Below, one piece after another: positions 52,160 through 60,877 of a stretch of 64,000 bases of DNA. Origin of the DNA: Pedobacter psychrotolerans (lineage in GTDB: Bacteria; Bacteroidota; Bacteroidia; Sphingobacteriales; Sphingobacteriaceae); NCBI RefSeq assembly GCF_004340665.1, contig NZ_SLWO01000003.1, positions 558,001 to 622,000 of the forward strand, in the 5' to 3' direction. The position numbers and the translations under genes are program-made. A model generated the notes under the pieces. The model was not told the origin of the DNA. It ran no database searches and worked only from the letters and a program-made list of their open reading frames with translations. Every line of letters starts with the position of its first letter. Position 1 is the first letter of the stretch.

Positions 52160-52978
52160 ATGAAAGCTTGTGTGGTTATTCCGGTGTATACAGATCAGAT
52201 TCGTTTATTTGAACAGATTTCTATGGATCAGTGTTTCCGGATGCTGGGTCATCACGACATTTATTTTATCATACCTAAAAGGTTGGAAGGCTTTATTCAG
52301 AATCATGATTATGTTCTTAGCCACCAGGCCCGATACAAAACTTTTGAGGATCATTTTTTTGCCGATATTCCGGCATATAACCGTTTAATGAAATACGATG
52401 GTTTATATGCCAGCTTTTTAGCCTATGATTTTATGCTGATCCATCAACTGGATGCCTTTGTATTTAGAGATGAACTGATGGAATGGTGTAAAAAGGGATA
52501 TGATAATATCGGGGCACCATTGTTTGAAGGACATGATTTTGCCAAACCTGATAGTCCCCTGGTGAGTTTAGGTAATGGAGGTTTTTGCCTTCGGAATGTG
52601 AAGAAATGTTATGAAGTGGTGCGCCGGTTCAGGAAACTGAAGTTTACCCGCACTTTTGATGATGCCAACCGGCCATTTTACATTAATGTATACCGTTACA
52701 TTAAACACCAGATGGTTTATATTTATTCCGGTTATCCTTTTCAGCCCATCATTAATGAAGATCTTTTCTGGTCAGAAGTTATTCCTCATAATTTCCCTGA
52801 TTTTAAATTACCGGAAATTAATGAAGCCATGAAATTCAGCTTTGAAGTTAACCCAGAAGTGTTATTTGAAATGAATCACCATGAATTGCCCTTTGGCTGT
52901 CATGCCTGGTGGAAGTATAATTTAAGTTTCTGGCAAAAACACATCAACACCTTCGGGTATCATATTAACGTAGACTAA
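52160..52978 (+). CDS. DUF5672 family protein, glycosyltransferase-like
   Basis: The 272 residues match DUF5672: an N-terminal KACVVIPVYTDQIRLFEQIS, YDFMLIHQLDAFVFRDEL with a D-x-D-like acidic cluster, YDNIGAPLFEGHDF, and SLGNGGFCLRNVKKCYEV, a form seen in nucleotide-sugar transferases. The C-terminal FEMNHHELPFGCHAWWKY is also typical. It probably works as a glycosyltransferase on the repeat unit, but no member's activity is known to me. It starts two bases after the flippase stop codon. Confidence 0.82.
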   Translation: MKACVVIPVYTDQIRLFEQISMDQCFRMLGHHDIYFIIPKRLEGFIQNHDYVLSHQARYKTFEDHFFADIPAYNRLMKYDGLYASFLAYDFMLIHQLDAFVFRDELMEWCKKGYDNIGAPLFEGHDFAKPDSPLVSLGNGGFCLRNVKKCYEVVRRFRKLKFTRTFDDANRPFYINVYRYIKHQMVYIYSGYPFQPIINEDLFWSEVIPHNFPDFKLPEINEAMKFSFEVNPEVLFEMNHHELPFGCHAWWKYNLSFWQKHINTFGYHINVD

Positions 52979-53009
52979 AGTTTTATAAAAATTTGCACAT
53001 TTGTACTCT

Positions 53010-53987
53010 ATGGGAATAAAACTTCGCTTGTTGCAATCCAATGATGAGGAATACTTTCTTGATTGTATTGATGAATTATACCGTACAATAGAGCAGGCAC
53101 CCTCCAACTTTGATACAGCGCGAATCATGGTTAAACATTCCCGGTTTAAATCTTTCCTGGTTAGAAAACTCACGTTATACCCCTCTTTATTTAAAATACG
53201 CTTAAAATTTGGTGATCAGGCTGCTGTTAATTTCGTTTCGATGATCAGTGGTGATTTCAGGTTACTGATACCATATGCTTTTACTACCAAGTTGAATTTC
53301 GTTTACATGTATGATGTATGGCCAAGGTTTCACCGCTGGATTTTTCCCCTTCTGGATTTTTTCAACGTGCGGTATGTATTCTTTTCGTCTAAACAGGTGC
53401 TCGAAAATTTCAATCAAAAATACCCTAAAGTGAGGTGTAAGGCACTCTGGCTTCCTGAAGCGTTATCTGTTCAGGATTATCATTTCAATGCTTTTAGTGA
53501 CAAAGATATTGATGTGCTTGAATTTGGCAGAATGTATGATGCCTATCACGATCAGATTGTTGGGCCATTGGCGTTAAAAGGGAAGCATCATGTTTACCGA
53601 AAGCCAGAGATGAAATTGCTTTTTCCTGATAAGCCGAGTTTTTCAGCGGCATTGGCGGCTGCTAAAATTGTGATCTGTGTACCGTCTAATATCACCCATC
53701 CAAATCGTGCAGAATACATCTCCTCCATGACTTTAAGGTATCTCCAGGCCATGGCGGCTAAGTGTTTGATTGTAGGGGTTTTGCCATCCGATATGGAAGA
53801 ATTATTTGGCTATTCTCCGATTGTAGAAATTGAAATGGATCGTGCAGGAGACCAGATCATTGATATTTTAGCCCGTTATGAAGATTATCATGACCTGATT
53901 GAACGGAATTATCATCATGTAATCCGCCACCATCAATGGGAAAATCGTTGGCAGGTAATTCAAGAAAAAATACAGGAAGCCTTATGA
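53010..53987 (+). CDS. CgeB-like GT-B glycosyltransferase
   Basis: The ATG at 53010 (MGIKLRLLQSNDEEYFL) is preferred to a TTG nine bases earlier. The 325-residue protein resembles CgeB/Glyco_trans_1_2 proteins: NFVYMYDVWPRFHRWIFPLL, IDVLEFGRMYDAYHDQIV, then ICVPSNITHPNRAEYIS and the C-terminal TLRYLQAMAAKCLIVG. It should transfer a sugar in repeat-unit assembly. It overlaps the next GT2 start in an ATGA junction, so translation is coupled. Confidence 0.78.
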   Translation: MGIKLRLLQSNDEEYFLDCIDELYRTIEQAPSNFDTARIMVKHSRFKSFLVRKLTLYPSLFKIRLKFGDQAAVNFVSMISGDFRLLIPYAFTTKLNFVYMYDVWPRFHRWIFPLLDFFNVRYVFFSSKQVLENFNQKYPKVRCKALWLPEALSVQDYHFNAFSDKDIDVLEFGRMYDAYHDQIVGPLALKGKHHVYRKPEMKLLFPDKPSFSAALAAAKIVICVPSNITHPNRAEYISSMTLRYLQAMAAKCLIVGVLPSDMEELFGYSPIVEIEMDRAGDQIIDILARYEDYHDLIERNYHHVIRHHQWENRWQVIQEKIQEAL

Positions 53988-54925
53988 TCAAACCTTTAGT
54001 GAGTATCATTATACCCACTTTCAATTATGGGCATCTGATTTTAGAAACGCTGGAAAGTGTAGTCAAACAACGCTATGCTCACTGGGAATGCATCGTAGTA
54101 GACGATGGCTCCAGTGACGATACTGCCGAAGTGGTGGAGCAGTTTATTACAGCACATCCACAGTACAGCATCATTTTTCATCCGGTGGATAATGGCGGCA
54201 CATCAGCGGCCAAAAATATTGGGATTGGTCTCGCAAAAGGAGCTTACCTCCAGTTTTTAGATGCGGATGATTTATTGAGTGAGGATAAATTGAGTGTTCA
54301 GGTGGGCATAGCGCAGCAGCTTGATGCAGGTCTGGTCTTTTCTAAATCGGTGTTTTTTATGGAAGAGGCTATGGGTCGGAAAGAAGTTCAGAAATATCCT
54401 GATGGCTTTTTGGCTACCGAAACCTTACATGATTTCAATCTTTTTAAAAGGTTAATCACCAATAATGTATTAACCATAAACAGCCCTTTGGTGAAAAAGG
54501 AACTGATTGTAGCAGCAGGGCATTTTGATCAGCATTTGAAAAACAACGAAGACTGGATGTTGTGGTTTAAGGTTGCGATGCTTCATCCGCATTTTATTTT
54601 CGATGGTGATCATCGTTCTGTAGCATTGATCAGGGTGCATGGCAATAGTGCCATGAACAATAAAAGGAACATGTTTTTAGGCGAAGTAGTGGTTCGAACC
54701 TATATGGATCAGGCCCTTTCTGCTTTGCATCATCCCAAAGAAATGGCAGCACTTAAGCAACTCAATCTGGATTTACTGGCCCTTCATGAAGTCAGATCAC
54801 TTGGTGTTTCTAAGGGGCTCCGTTATATTTTCAGTAGTTTTGCAAAAAATCCTGTTCAGGGATGGCCATTGTTAAAACAAGGAATTTTAAAATTGAGTAT
54901 CAGGATCTATAAAACAATCAAATAA
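53984..54925 (+). CDS. Glycosyltransferase family 2
   Basis: The start is set at the ATG at 53984, which overlaps the preceding stop (ATGA) and puts LVSIIIPTFNYGHLILETL at the N-terminus; a longer frame inside the upstream gene is unlikely. The 313-residue protein has ECIVVDDGSSDDTAEVV, DNGGTSAAKNIGIGLAKGAY and LQFLDADDLLSEDKL with the DxD site, and ENNEDWMLWFKV-like acceptor motifs (NNEDWMLW). It should add a sugar to the lipid-linked unit. Confidence 0.9.
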   Translation: MIKPLVSIIIPTFNYGHLILETLESVVKQRYAHWECIVVDDGSSDDTAEVVEQFITAHPQYSIIFHPVDNGGTSAAKNIGIGLAKGAYLQFLDADDLLSEDKLSVQVGIAQQLDAGLVFSKSVFFMEEAMGRKEVQKYPDGFLATETLHDFNLFKRLITNNVLTINSPLVKKELIVAAGHFDQHLKNNEDWMLWFKVAMLHPHFIFDGDHRSVALIRVHGNSAMNNKRNMFLGEVVVRTYMDQALSALHHPKEMAALKQLNLDLLALHEVRSLGVSKGLRYIFSSFAKNPVQGWPLLKQGILKLSIRIYKTIK

Positions 54926-56227
54926 ATGGGCATTAAACCTTACATATTGATCCTGATCATTGGTGCACTGCTGTTTGTAGATGTGTACCTGTTGGTGAGG
55001 TATGCTTCCTGGGGCTGTACACTTGAAGAACTCATTCCTTTTGGTGCATTCCTATTGATCGCAGAAGGATTATCGGTATTCTCCATCATCCGCTTCGGAC
55101 AAATGATTAACCCCTTTACCATTTACAGCATTTTCGTGTATATCGCCGGGTTTTCCTTTCTGATTCTTTCAGACAGGCAAATGGGCTACGAATGGCAGTT
55201 TGTTCTAATGATGGTTTTTAGTGTGGCCTTCTTTATCATCGGCGGTTTGGTTTCGATGAAAACATTTGCCTTCAGTTTCAAAAACTATATTCCTCCTTTA
55301 AGTTCGAGGATAAGCCTTGCTTTTTTATTACTGGTTTTTGTTGCGGGTATTGGGGTATTTATCATGGAAGTTGGCCAGCTGGGTTATTTACCTGTGTTGA
55401 ATTTAGGGAATGCTGCTGTTTACCAGGATATTAATGAAAATGACGTTACACCCCTGCATAACTTCATCGTACTCAATTCGGTATTGCCTGCCATGTTCTA
55501 TATTCTATATAAGAAAAAGACCATTCATTTCTGGCAGTTTTTAGCACTGAGTTTCGTTTGTGTTTTTATCATCCTTAACTTTTTCAGCCGGCAGATTATT
55601 GTACTGTTTTTCTTTTCCATGTTAATTGCCTATAGCTATTATAAAACGATTCCGCTGTTAAAACTCTTTTCTATTGGTGCGGCTTGTATCGTCTTGTTTA
55701 TTGTGTTGGGCCAGTTGCGGGGAAGCTCAGCAGATGAGGATAAAGAAATGTCTGTTAATGAATTTTTAAAAGATTACGGCGACATCACCAAGCCAACCAA
55801 TATCATTGAAACCTATCTTTCCTTGTATGGGGCAGTTAATTTTTCTTCGGGTAATGAAATTGTCAGCACCGCCTTACGGGATGATTATGTGAGTTATGGT
55901 GCCTATTCGGCCAGACCCCTTATTACGGTGTTGCCCATTGATAAAAATGCCATTTATCCACCATTGTACAGTTCTTATACTAAAATAGGTACTTATATCG
56001 TCGATCCGTTCCTTGATTTCAGGTGGTTTGGCGTAGTCGCATTGAATTTTCTTTATGGATTCTTATCCATGAACTCTTTTAAGAATTACATTGCTAAAAA
56101 CGGTGAATATTACATTGTAGAATGGTCACTGTTTATCTTTTGTATTTTCATGTGTTCCTTTACCAATTTCTTTCACATGTTTTTTGTGGCCTTCTTCTTT
56201 ATTGTAAACCGTTTGGCCATTAAATAA
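54926..56227 (+). CDS. Wzy-like O-antigen/EPS polymerase
   Basis: The 433-residue protein has about 12 hydrophobic segments with a larger periplasmic loop near residues 260-350 (GSSADEDKEMSVNEFL, then YGAVNFSSGNEIV). This topology, and its place between glycosyltransferases and close to wzz and wzx, is characteristic of Wzy polymerases, which have little sequence conservation. It should join repeat units at the periplasmic face. It follows the GT2 stop codon directly. The assignment rests on topology and context more than on motifs. Confidence 0.8.
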   Translation: MGIKPYILILIIGALLFVDVYLLVRYASWGCTLEELIPFGAFLLIAEGLSVFSIIRFGQMINPFTIYSIFVYIAGFSFLILSDRQMGYEWQFVLMMVFSVAFFIIGGLVSMKTFAFSFKNYIPPLSSRISLAFLLLVFVAGIGVFIMEVGQLGYLPVLNLGNAAVYQDINENDVTPLHNFIVLNSVLPAMFYILYKKKTIHFWQFLALSFVCVFIILNFFSRQIIVLFFFSMLIAYSYYKTIPLLKLFSIGAACIVLFIVLGQLRGSSADEDKEMSVNEFLKDYGDITKPTNIIETYLSLYGAVNFSSGNEIVSTALRDDYVSYGAYSARPLITVLPIDKNAIYPPLYSSYTKIGTYIVDPFLDFRWFGVVALNFLYGFLSMNSFKNYIAKNGEYYIVEWSLFIFCIFMCSFTNFFHMFFVAFFFIVNRLAIK

Positions 56228-56228
56228 G

Positions 56229-57215
56229 ATGAAGAAGGAAACTACACTAACGATCCTGATGGCTACCTATAATGGGGCAGCATACCTGGAAAAACAGCTG
56301 GATAGTATTTTGAATCAGACTTATCCCCATTGGGAACTGATTATCCGTGATGATCAATCTACTGATGACACGCTAAATATCATTAAAGCCTATTGCGAAA
56401 AGGATGAGCGCATTCAATGCATCCAATATGGTTTGGCACATGGTACAGCCTGCCGTAATTTTTCGGCGCTTTTTGACTGGGCTTATGAAAACAATAAAGG
56501 ATATATCTTATTTGCAGACCAGGATGATATCTGGCTGGATCATAAGCTGGAACGGTCTTTAGCCGGCTTATTAACAAATGAATCCATTCATGGTACTGAT
56601 TTTCCATTGCTTTGTTATTCTAACCTGAGCTTTATTGATGAGGAAGATCGTCGGATAGCGGCGCACTTACCCTTGCCTCCCCAACTCCGTTTACAGGTAT
56701 TGATCAATGAGAACTATGCCTGGGGCTGTACGATGATTTTAAATCGGGCAGCAGTGCAGAAAATCAAGCACATTCCAACCGAATCTGTTAATCACGACTA
56801 TTATGTGGCCTTGGTGATTGCTGCTTTTGGCCAGAATATATTAATCGATGAAGACCTTATTCTATACCGTCAACACCAAAAAAATGTTAGTGGAAATGTA
56901 GACAAAATGACCTTTATGAGTCGTTTTAACCGGTATTTTAAGGATACTGATTATATGCTGAAGCCGCTGGTAAATAACTATAACCTGGTGCATTCTTTTT
57001 TTAACCGCTACCGCAATGAACTGCAGGAGGATCAGGTAAAAATGATTCATGCCTTTCTTCACGATTATCAGAAAAGCTTTCCAGCCTTGTTTTTAGCCAT
57101 GTGGAAGCATAAAATTTTCAAAATAGGATTCGGTAAAAATGTGGTGTACTTTTACACTTTATATCTCCTGAGGAAAAAGGTGATGGCACATGTTAAAGCT
57201 GGTAGTGCCCTATGA
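56229..57215 (+). CDS. Glycosyltransferase family 2 (rhamnosyltransferase-like)
   Basis: The 328-residue protein has TILMATYNGAAYLEKQLDSI, WELIIRDDQSTDDTLNII and YILFADQDDIWLDHKLE, where FADQDDIW is a pattern frequent in dTDP-rhamnosyl and related transferases. YAWGCTMILNRAAV and ESVNHDYYVALV follow. The rfbBCDA genes supply dTDP-L-rhamnose, so rhamnose is a reasonable donor, as inference. It begins one base after the Wzy stop and overlaps the next gene by four bases. Confidence 0.9.
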   Translation: MKKETTLTILMATYNGAAYLEKQLDSILNQTYPHWELIIRDDQSTDDTLNIIKAYCEKDERIQCIQYGLAHGTACRNFSALFDWAYENNKGYILFADQDDIWLDHKLERSLAGLLTNESIHGTDFPLLCYSNLSFIDEEDRRIAAHLPLPPQLRLQVLINENYAWGCTMILNRAAVQKIKHIPTESVNHDYYVALVIAAFGQNILIDEDLILYRQHQKNVSGNVDKMTFMSRFNRYFKDTDYMLKPLVNNYNLVHSFFNRYRNELQEDQVKMIHAFLHDYQKSFPALFLAMWKHKIFKIGFGKNVVYFYTLYLLRKKVMAHVKAGSAL

Positions 57216-58258
57216 AAATACATTTCGATAATATCATTTATAGTTTACAGCGGGCCGGGGGGATTTCTACCTACTGGACAGCGCTGATCTACAGGTTATT
57301 AAGGGATCAGCATGATGTTTCCTTTACTGAACTGCCCCATCAAAATATTTCACGTGCAAGTTTAAATATCCCTCAACAGAACCTGATGCTTAGGGATGGC
57401 AGGCATATTTTATTTGATCGTTTTAAGGTATTGCCCTTATCAGCGGAGAAAAACCCTTTTATTTTTCATTCCAGCTATAACCGTACTACCCGAAATCCCA
57501 ATGCCCGCCAGGTGATTACAATTCATGATTTTGTACACGAAAAGTTTTACAGTGGCTTACGCCGATACCTGCATCTCCATCAGAAGAATAAAGCCATCCG
57601 TACTGCTGAAAAAATCATTGTAGTGTCTGAACATACCAAAAGCGATTTGCTCCATTTTCATCCCTATTTAAAGGAAGAAAATATAGCCGTTATTTATAAT
57701 GGTGTTTCAGCAGATTTTTATCCCATGGATGTGGTGCCAAATGACAATGCAAGGCCCTACCTGCTTTTTATCGGTTCAAGAGCCTATTATAAAAACTTTA
57801 CTTTTGCTGTAACGCTTTTAGCTGAACTCCCTGATTTTGATTTTTGCATCGTTGGTGCTGGATTGACGGCTGCAGAAATCAGTTTACTGAATCAAAAAGT
57901 TCCTGGCCGGTGGAAAATGTTGACCAACATAGACAATGTTCAATTGAATCAGGTATATAATGAAGCATATGCATTAATTTATCCTTCTTTATATGAGGGT
58001 TTTGGTATTCCTTTGCTTGAAGTGATGAAAACTGGAACTCCTTTTGTAGCTTTAAGCAAATCTTCTATTCCAGAAGTTGCGGGAAATGCCGGGATTTTGG
58101 TAGATGAGCTCAACCTTGAAGCTTTTAAACAAGCTATTCTTGGTGTTCGCGGGAATGAAGCGCTGCTTAAAGCAAAGGGGCAGCAACAAGCGAGTAAATT
58201 TTCCTGGGAAAAATGTTATCAGGAAACCGTACAGGTATACCACAAATTAGGACAATGA
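57212..58258 (+). CDS. Glycosyltransferase family 4
   Basis: The 348-residue GT-B protein starts KIHFDNIIYSLQRAGGISTY with the GGI loop typical of GT4. It shows HSSYNRTTRNPNARQVITIH, IIVVSEHTKSDLLHF, and the donor site LIYPSLYEGFGIPLLEVMKT with the E-x7-E pattern and FVALSKSSIPEVAGNAGILV. It should add a sugar, often mannose or a related hexose, to the growing unit. Both ends overlap neighbours in four-base ATGA junctions. Confidence 0.92.
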   Translation: MKIHFDNIIYSLQRAGGISTYWTALIYRLLRDQHDVSFTELPHQNISRASLNIPQQNLMLRDGRHILFDRFKVLPLSAEKNPFIFHSSYNRTTRNPNARQVITIHDFVHEKFYSGLRRYLHLHQKNKAIRTAEKIIVVSEHTKSDLLHFHPYLKEENIAVIYNGVSADFYPMDVVPNDNARPYLLFIGSRAYYKNFTFAVTLLAELPDFDFCIVGAGLTAAEISLLNQKVPGRWKMLTNIDNVQLNQVYNEAYALIYPSLYEGFGIPLLEVMKTGTPFVALSKSSIPEVAGNAGILVDELNLEAFKQAILGVRGNEALLKAKGQQQASKFSWEKCYQETVQVYHKLGQ

Positions 58259-59004
58259 AGATTTCAATCATCACCGTAGTATACAATAACCATCATACCA
58301 TTAAAGCAGCTATAGACTGTGTTTTGGGGCAGTATTACCAAGATATTGAATATATCATTATTGATGGGAAATCAACAGATGGAACCTTGGATATTATTCG
58401 CAGTTATGGGGATTCCATCAGCCATGTCGTTTCGGAAGCTGATCGGGGCATTTATGATGCCATGAATAAGGGCATCGCTTTATGTAGTGGTGAGGTGATT
58501 GGAATTTTGAATTCAGATGATGTTTATGCACACCGTAATGTTCTGGGTGAGGTGATGCATTTTTTTGCCAAAGATCCGGCATTAAGCATGATTTATGGAG
58601 ATCTGGTTTATGTCAAACATCATGATCTGAACAAGGTGGTCCGGAAATGGACATCTGAAAGCTATTACCCTGCATTTTTTGAAGATGGTCATGTACCGCC
58701 TCATCCTTCGCTTTTTATTAAGAAGGCTGTTTATAACCGGGTGGGCTTGTTTAATGTAAACATGCGTTTGGCAGCTGATTATGAATTTATGTTGCGGCTT
58801 TTTAAGCTTTACGATTATAAAAGTTTATACATCAACACCATTTTAGTTAAAATGCGCCTGGGTGGGGCCACCAATGCCAGCATTAAAAATATTATTCAGG
58901 GTAACCTGGAAATTTTACGGGCCTGGAAAATCAATAACCTTAAAGCCCCTATTTTGCTGATGCCAAAGCGAATCGTTAAAAGACTAATTCAATTTGCTAA
59001 ATGA
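58255..59004 (+). CDS. Glycosyltransferase family 2 (WcaE/WfgS-like)
   Basis: The ATG at 58255 overlaps the preceding stop (ATGA) and puts KISIITVVYNNHHTIKAAI at the N-terminus. The 249-residue protein contains EYIIIDGKSTDGTLDII, RGIYDAMNKGIALCSGEVIG and ILNSDDVYAHR. It is the closest relative in the window of the GT2 at 1629-2375, which shares these blocks and the same length. It should act late in repeat-unit assembly; donor and acceptor are unknown. It overlaps the next gene by four bases. Confidence 0.9.
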   Translation: MKISIITVVYNNHHTIKAAIDCVLGQYYQDIEYIIIDGKSTDGTLDIIRSYGDSISHVVSEADRGIYDAMNKGIALCSGEVIGILNSDDVYAHRNVLGEVMHFFAKDPALSMIYGDLVYVKHHDLNKVVRKWTSESYYPAFFEDGHVPPHPSLFIKKAVYNRVGLFNVNMRLAADYEFMLRLFKLYDYKSLYINTILVKMRLGGATNASIKNIIQGNLEILRAWKINNLKAPILLMPKRIVKRLIQFAK

Positions 59005-59888
59005 CCATCATATTAACAGGTGCCAACGGATTTCTGGGCAGGGCTATTCACCATCATTTTTCTGCTGAAACGATCATCAGGCTAGGCAGAACTCAGGGTG
59101 AGCTGATTGCTGATCTTGAACAAGAACTTCCAGCACTTCCCGTTGCAGACCTGGTTATTCATGCGGCAGGTAAGGCACATTCGGTGCCCAGAACAACTGA
59201 AGAAGGCGCAGCTTTTGAAAACGTGAATGTGGGTGGCACCCGTCGATTGCTTCAGGCCTTAAGTCGTGGAGTTCGTTTGCCCAAATATTTTGTATTCATC
59301 AGTTCCATTGCCGTATATGGCCTGGAACATGGGGTCTTAATTGATGAAAATCATCCTTTGGAAGCTACTGATCCCTATGGGAAAAGTAAAATAGCAGCTG
59401 AATTATTAGTGGAAGCGTGGTGTAAAAAAAATCAGGTTGTTTGTACCATCTTGCGGCTGCCTTTACTAGCAGGAGAAAATCCTCCGGGTAATTTACAGGC
59501 CATGATTAAAGGCATTAGCAAAGGTTATTACTTTGACATCAAAGTGGCTAATGTAAAAAAGAGCATGGTACTGATTGAGGACGTGGCTGTTTTTATTGAA
59601 AAAATTTACCAGGTGGGCGGCACCTTCCATTTAACCGATGGTTATCATCCAGGATTTAGTGAAATATCAAGCCTGATTGCCAAACAGCTTGGTAAAAGAA
59701 AGCCCAGGGCCATACCTTATGGTTTAATTAAGGCCATTGCTTACATCGGTAATTTTTTAGGCCCAAAATTTCCTGTCAATAGCCGGAAGCTGGATAAAAT
59801 GACGAATACTTTAACTTTTACAGATCAAAAGGCAAGAACGATCACCAATTGGCAACCCAAATCTGTTCTTGACCATTTTAAAATATGA
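59001..59888 (+). CDS. NAD-dependent epimerase/reductase (WbpV/WbpK/WreQ-like)
   Basis: The 295-residue extended SDR protein starts TIILTGANGFLGRAIHHHF and shows LVIHAAGKAHSVPRTTE, YFVFISSIAVYGLEHGV and DPYGKSKIAAELLVEAW with the Tyr-x3-Lys pair. Its form and position next to WbpL- and WbpM-like genes match 4-reductases that turn UDP-4-keto-6-deoxy-HexNAc into UDP-QuiNAc or UDP-FucNAc (WbpV, WbpK, WreQ). The exact product is inference. It overlaps both neighbours in ATGA junctions. Confidence 0.82.
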   Translation: MTIILTGANGFLGRAIHHHFSAETIIRLGRTQGELIADLEQELPALPVADLVIHAAGKAHSVPRTTEEGAAFENVNVGGTRRLLQALSRGVRLPKYFVFISSIAVYGLEHGVLIDENHPLEATDPYGKSKIAAELLVEAWCKKNQVVCTILRLPLLAGENPPGNLQAMIKGISKGYYFDIKVANVKKSMVLIEDVAVFIEKIYQVGGTFHLTDGYHPGFSEISSLIAKQLGKRKPRAIPYGLIKAIAYIGNFLGPKFPVNSRKLDKMTNTLTFTDQKARTITNWQPKSVLDHFKI

Positions 59889-60868
59889 TTGATTTTACGC
59901 TGATTTTATTTACGGTTGTACTGTTTGGTGTGATGCTGGTTTACCTGCGTATTGCAGATCAAAATAACATTATTGACCGCCCAAATGCCCGAAGTTCTCA
60001 TTCCATTCATACCATCAGGGGTGGGGGAATCATTTTTCCATTGGCTTTGCTTCTGGAATTTGTATTTTCCGGATTTGAATATGGATGGTTCATATTGGGT
60101 TTAGTATTGATCAGTACCATTAGTTTTTTTGATGACCTCAAACCGCAGAAAGCCAGGTTGCGCTTCAGTATCCACCTGCTTGCCGTAGCGTTCATGTTTT
60201 ACCAGTTACAGCTTTTCTATTTCCCCTGGTATGTTATTATGCTGGCCTTGTTTTTTGTCATCGGAAGTATTAATGCTGTCAATTTTATGGACGGCATTAA
60301 CGGAATGACCGGAGGTTACGCTTTACTTACCCTGCTTACCTTTTATTATGTAAACTTCAATATCATTTTCTTTATTGATGACAGGCTGCTTCTGGTGGCC
60401 ATCATTGCGGTAGTGGTGTTTAATTATTTTAATTTTCGTAAGGTAGCCAGGTGCTTTGCAGGTGACGTCGGCAGTGTGAGTATTGCTTTTATCATTCTCT
60501 TTTTTATGCTCCAGCTGATTTTGGTCACCCAAAACTTCAGCTACATTTTACTGATGCTGATTTATGGTTTGGATGTGGTCACCACCATGATGTTCCGAAT
60601 CATCAGAAGGGAAAATGTTTTTGAAGCCCACCGAACCCATTTTTATCAATTCCTGGCCAATGAGAAAAAAATTCCCCATTTAGGGGTTGCCCTGGCTTAT
60701 GTAATGGCACAATTGCTGGTGAACATCTGGGTAATTTACTGGTCTGTAAACAAAATATCTTATCTTGCGCTTGTTTTAGTGATAACAGGTACGTTTATTG
60801 TAGTGTGCCGATTGATGATTCAAGGCAAAAGGCAATTGATTGATCGCACCCCCGTAGAAAATAGTTAG
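59885..60868 (+). CDS. WbpL/WecA-type undecaprenyl-phosphate sugar-1-phosphate transferase
   Basis: The 327-residue MraY-family protein has about 10-11 membrane helices. It shows RPNARSSHSIHTIRGGGIIF near residue 36, FFDDLKPQKARLRF with the catalytic Asp pair, INAVNFMDGINGMTGGYALL and CFAGDVGSVSIAF, typical of WbpL-like enzymes. It should transfer a HexNAc-1-phosphate, probably QuiNAc or FucNAc, to undecaprenyl phosphate and so start the repeat unit. It overlaps the reductase gene by four bases and precedes the WbpM-like gene by nine. Confidence 0.9.
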   Translation: MIDFTLILFTVVLFGVMLVYLRIADQNNIIDRPNARSSHSIHTIRGGGIIFPLALLLEFVFSGFEYGWFILGLVLISTISFFDDLKPQKARLRFSIHLLAVAFMFYQLQLFYFPWYVIMLALFFVIGSINAVNFMDGINGMTGGYALLTLLTFYYVNFNIIFFIDDRLLLVAIIAVVVFNYFNFRKVARCFAGDVGSVSIAFIILFFMLQLILVTQNFSYILLMLIYGLDVVTTMMFRIIRRENVFEAHRTHFYQFLANEKKIPHLGVALAYVMAQLLVNIWVIYWSVNKISYLALVLVITGTFIVVCRLMIQGKRQLIDRTPVENS

Positions 60869-60877
60869 AAAAGACTG

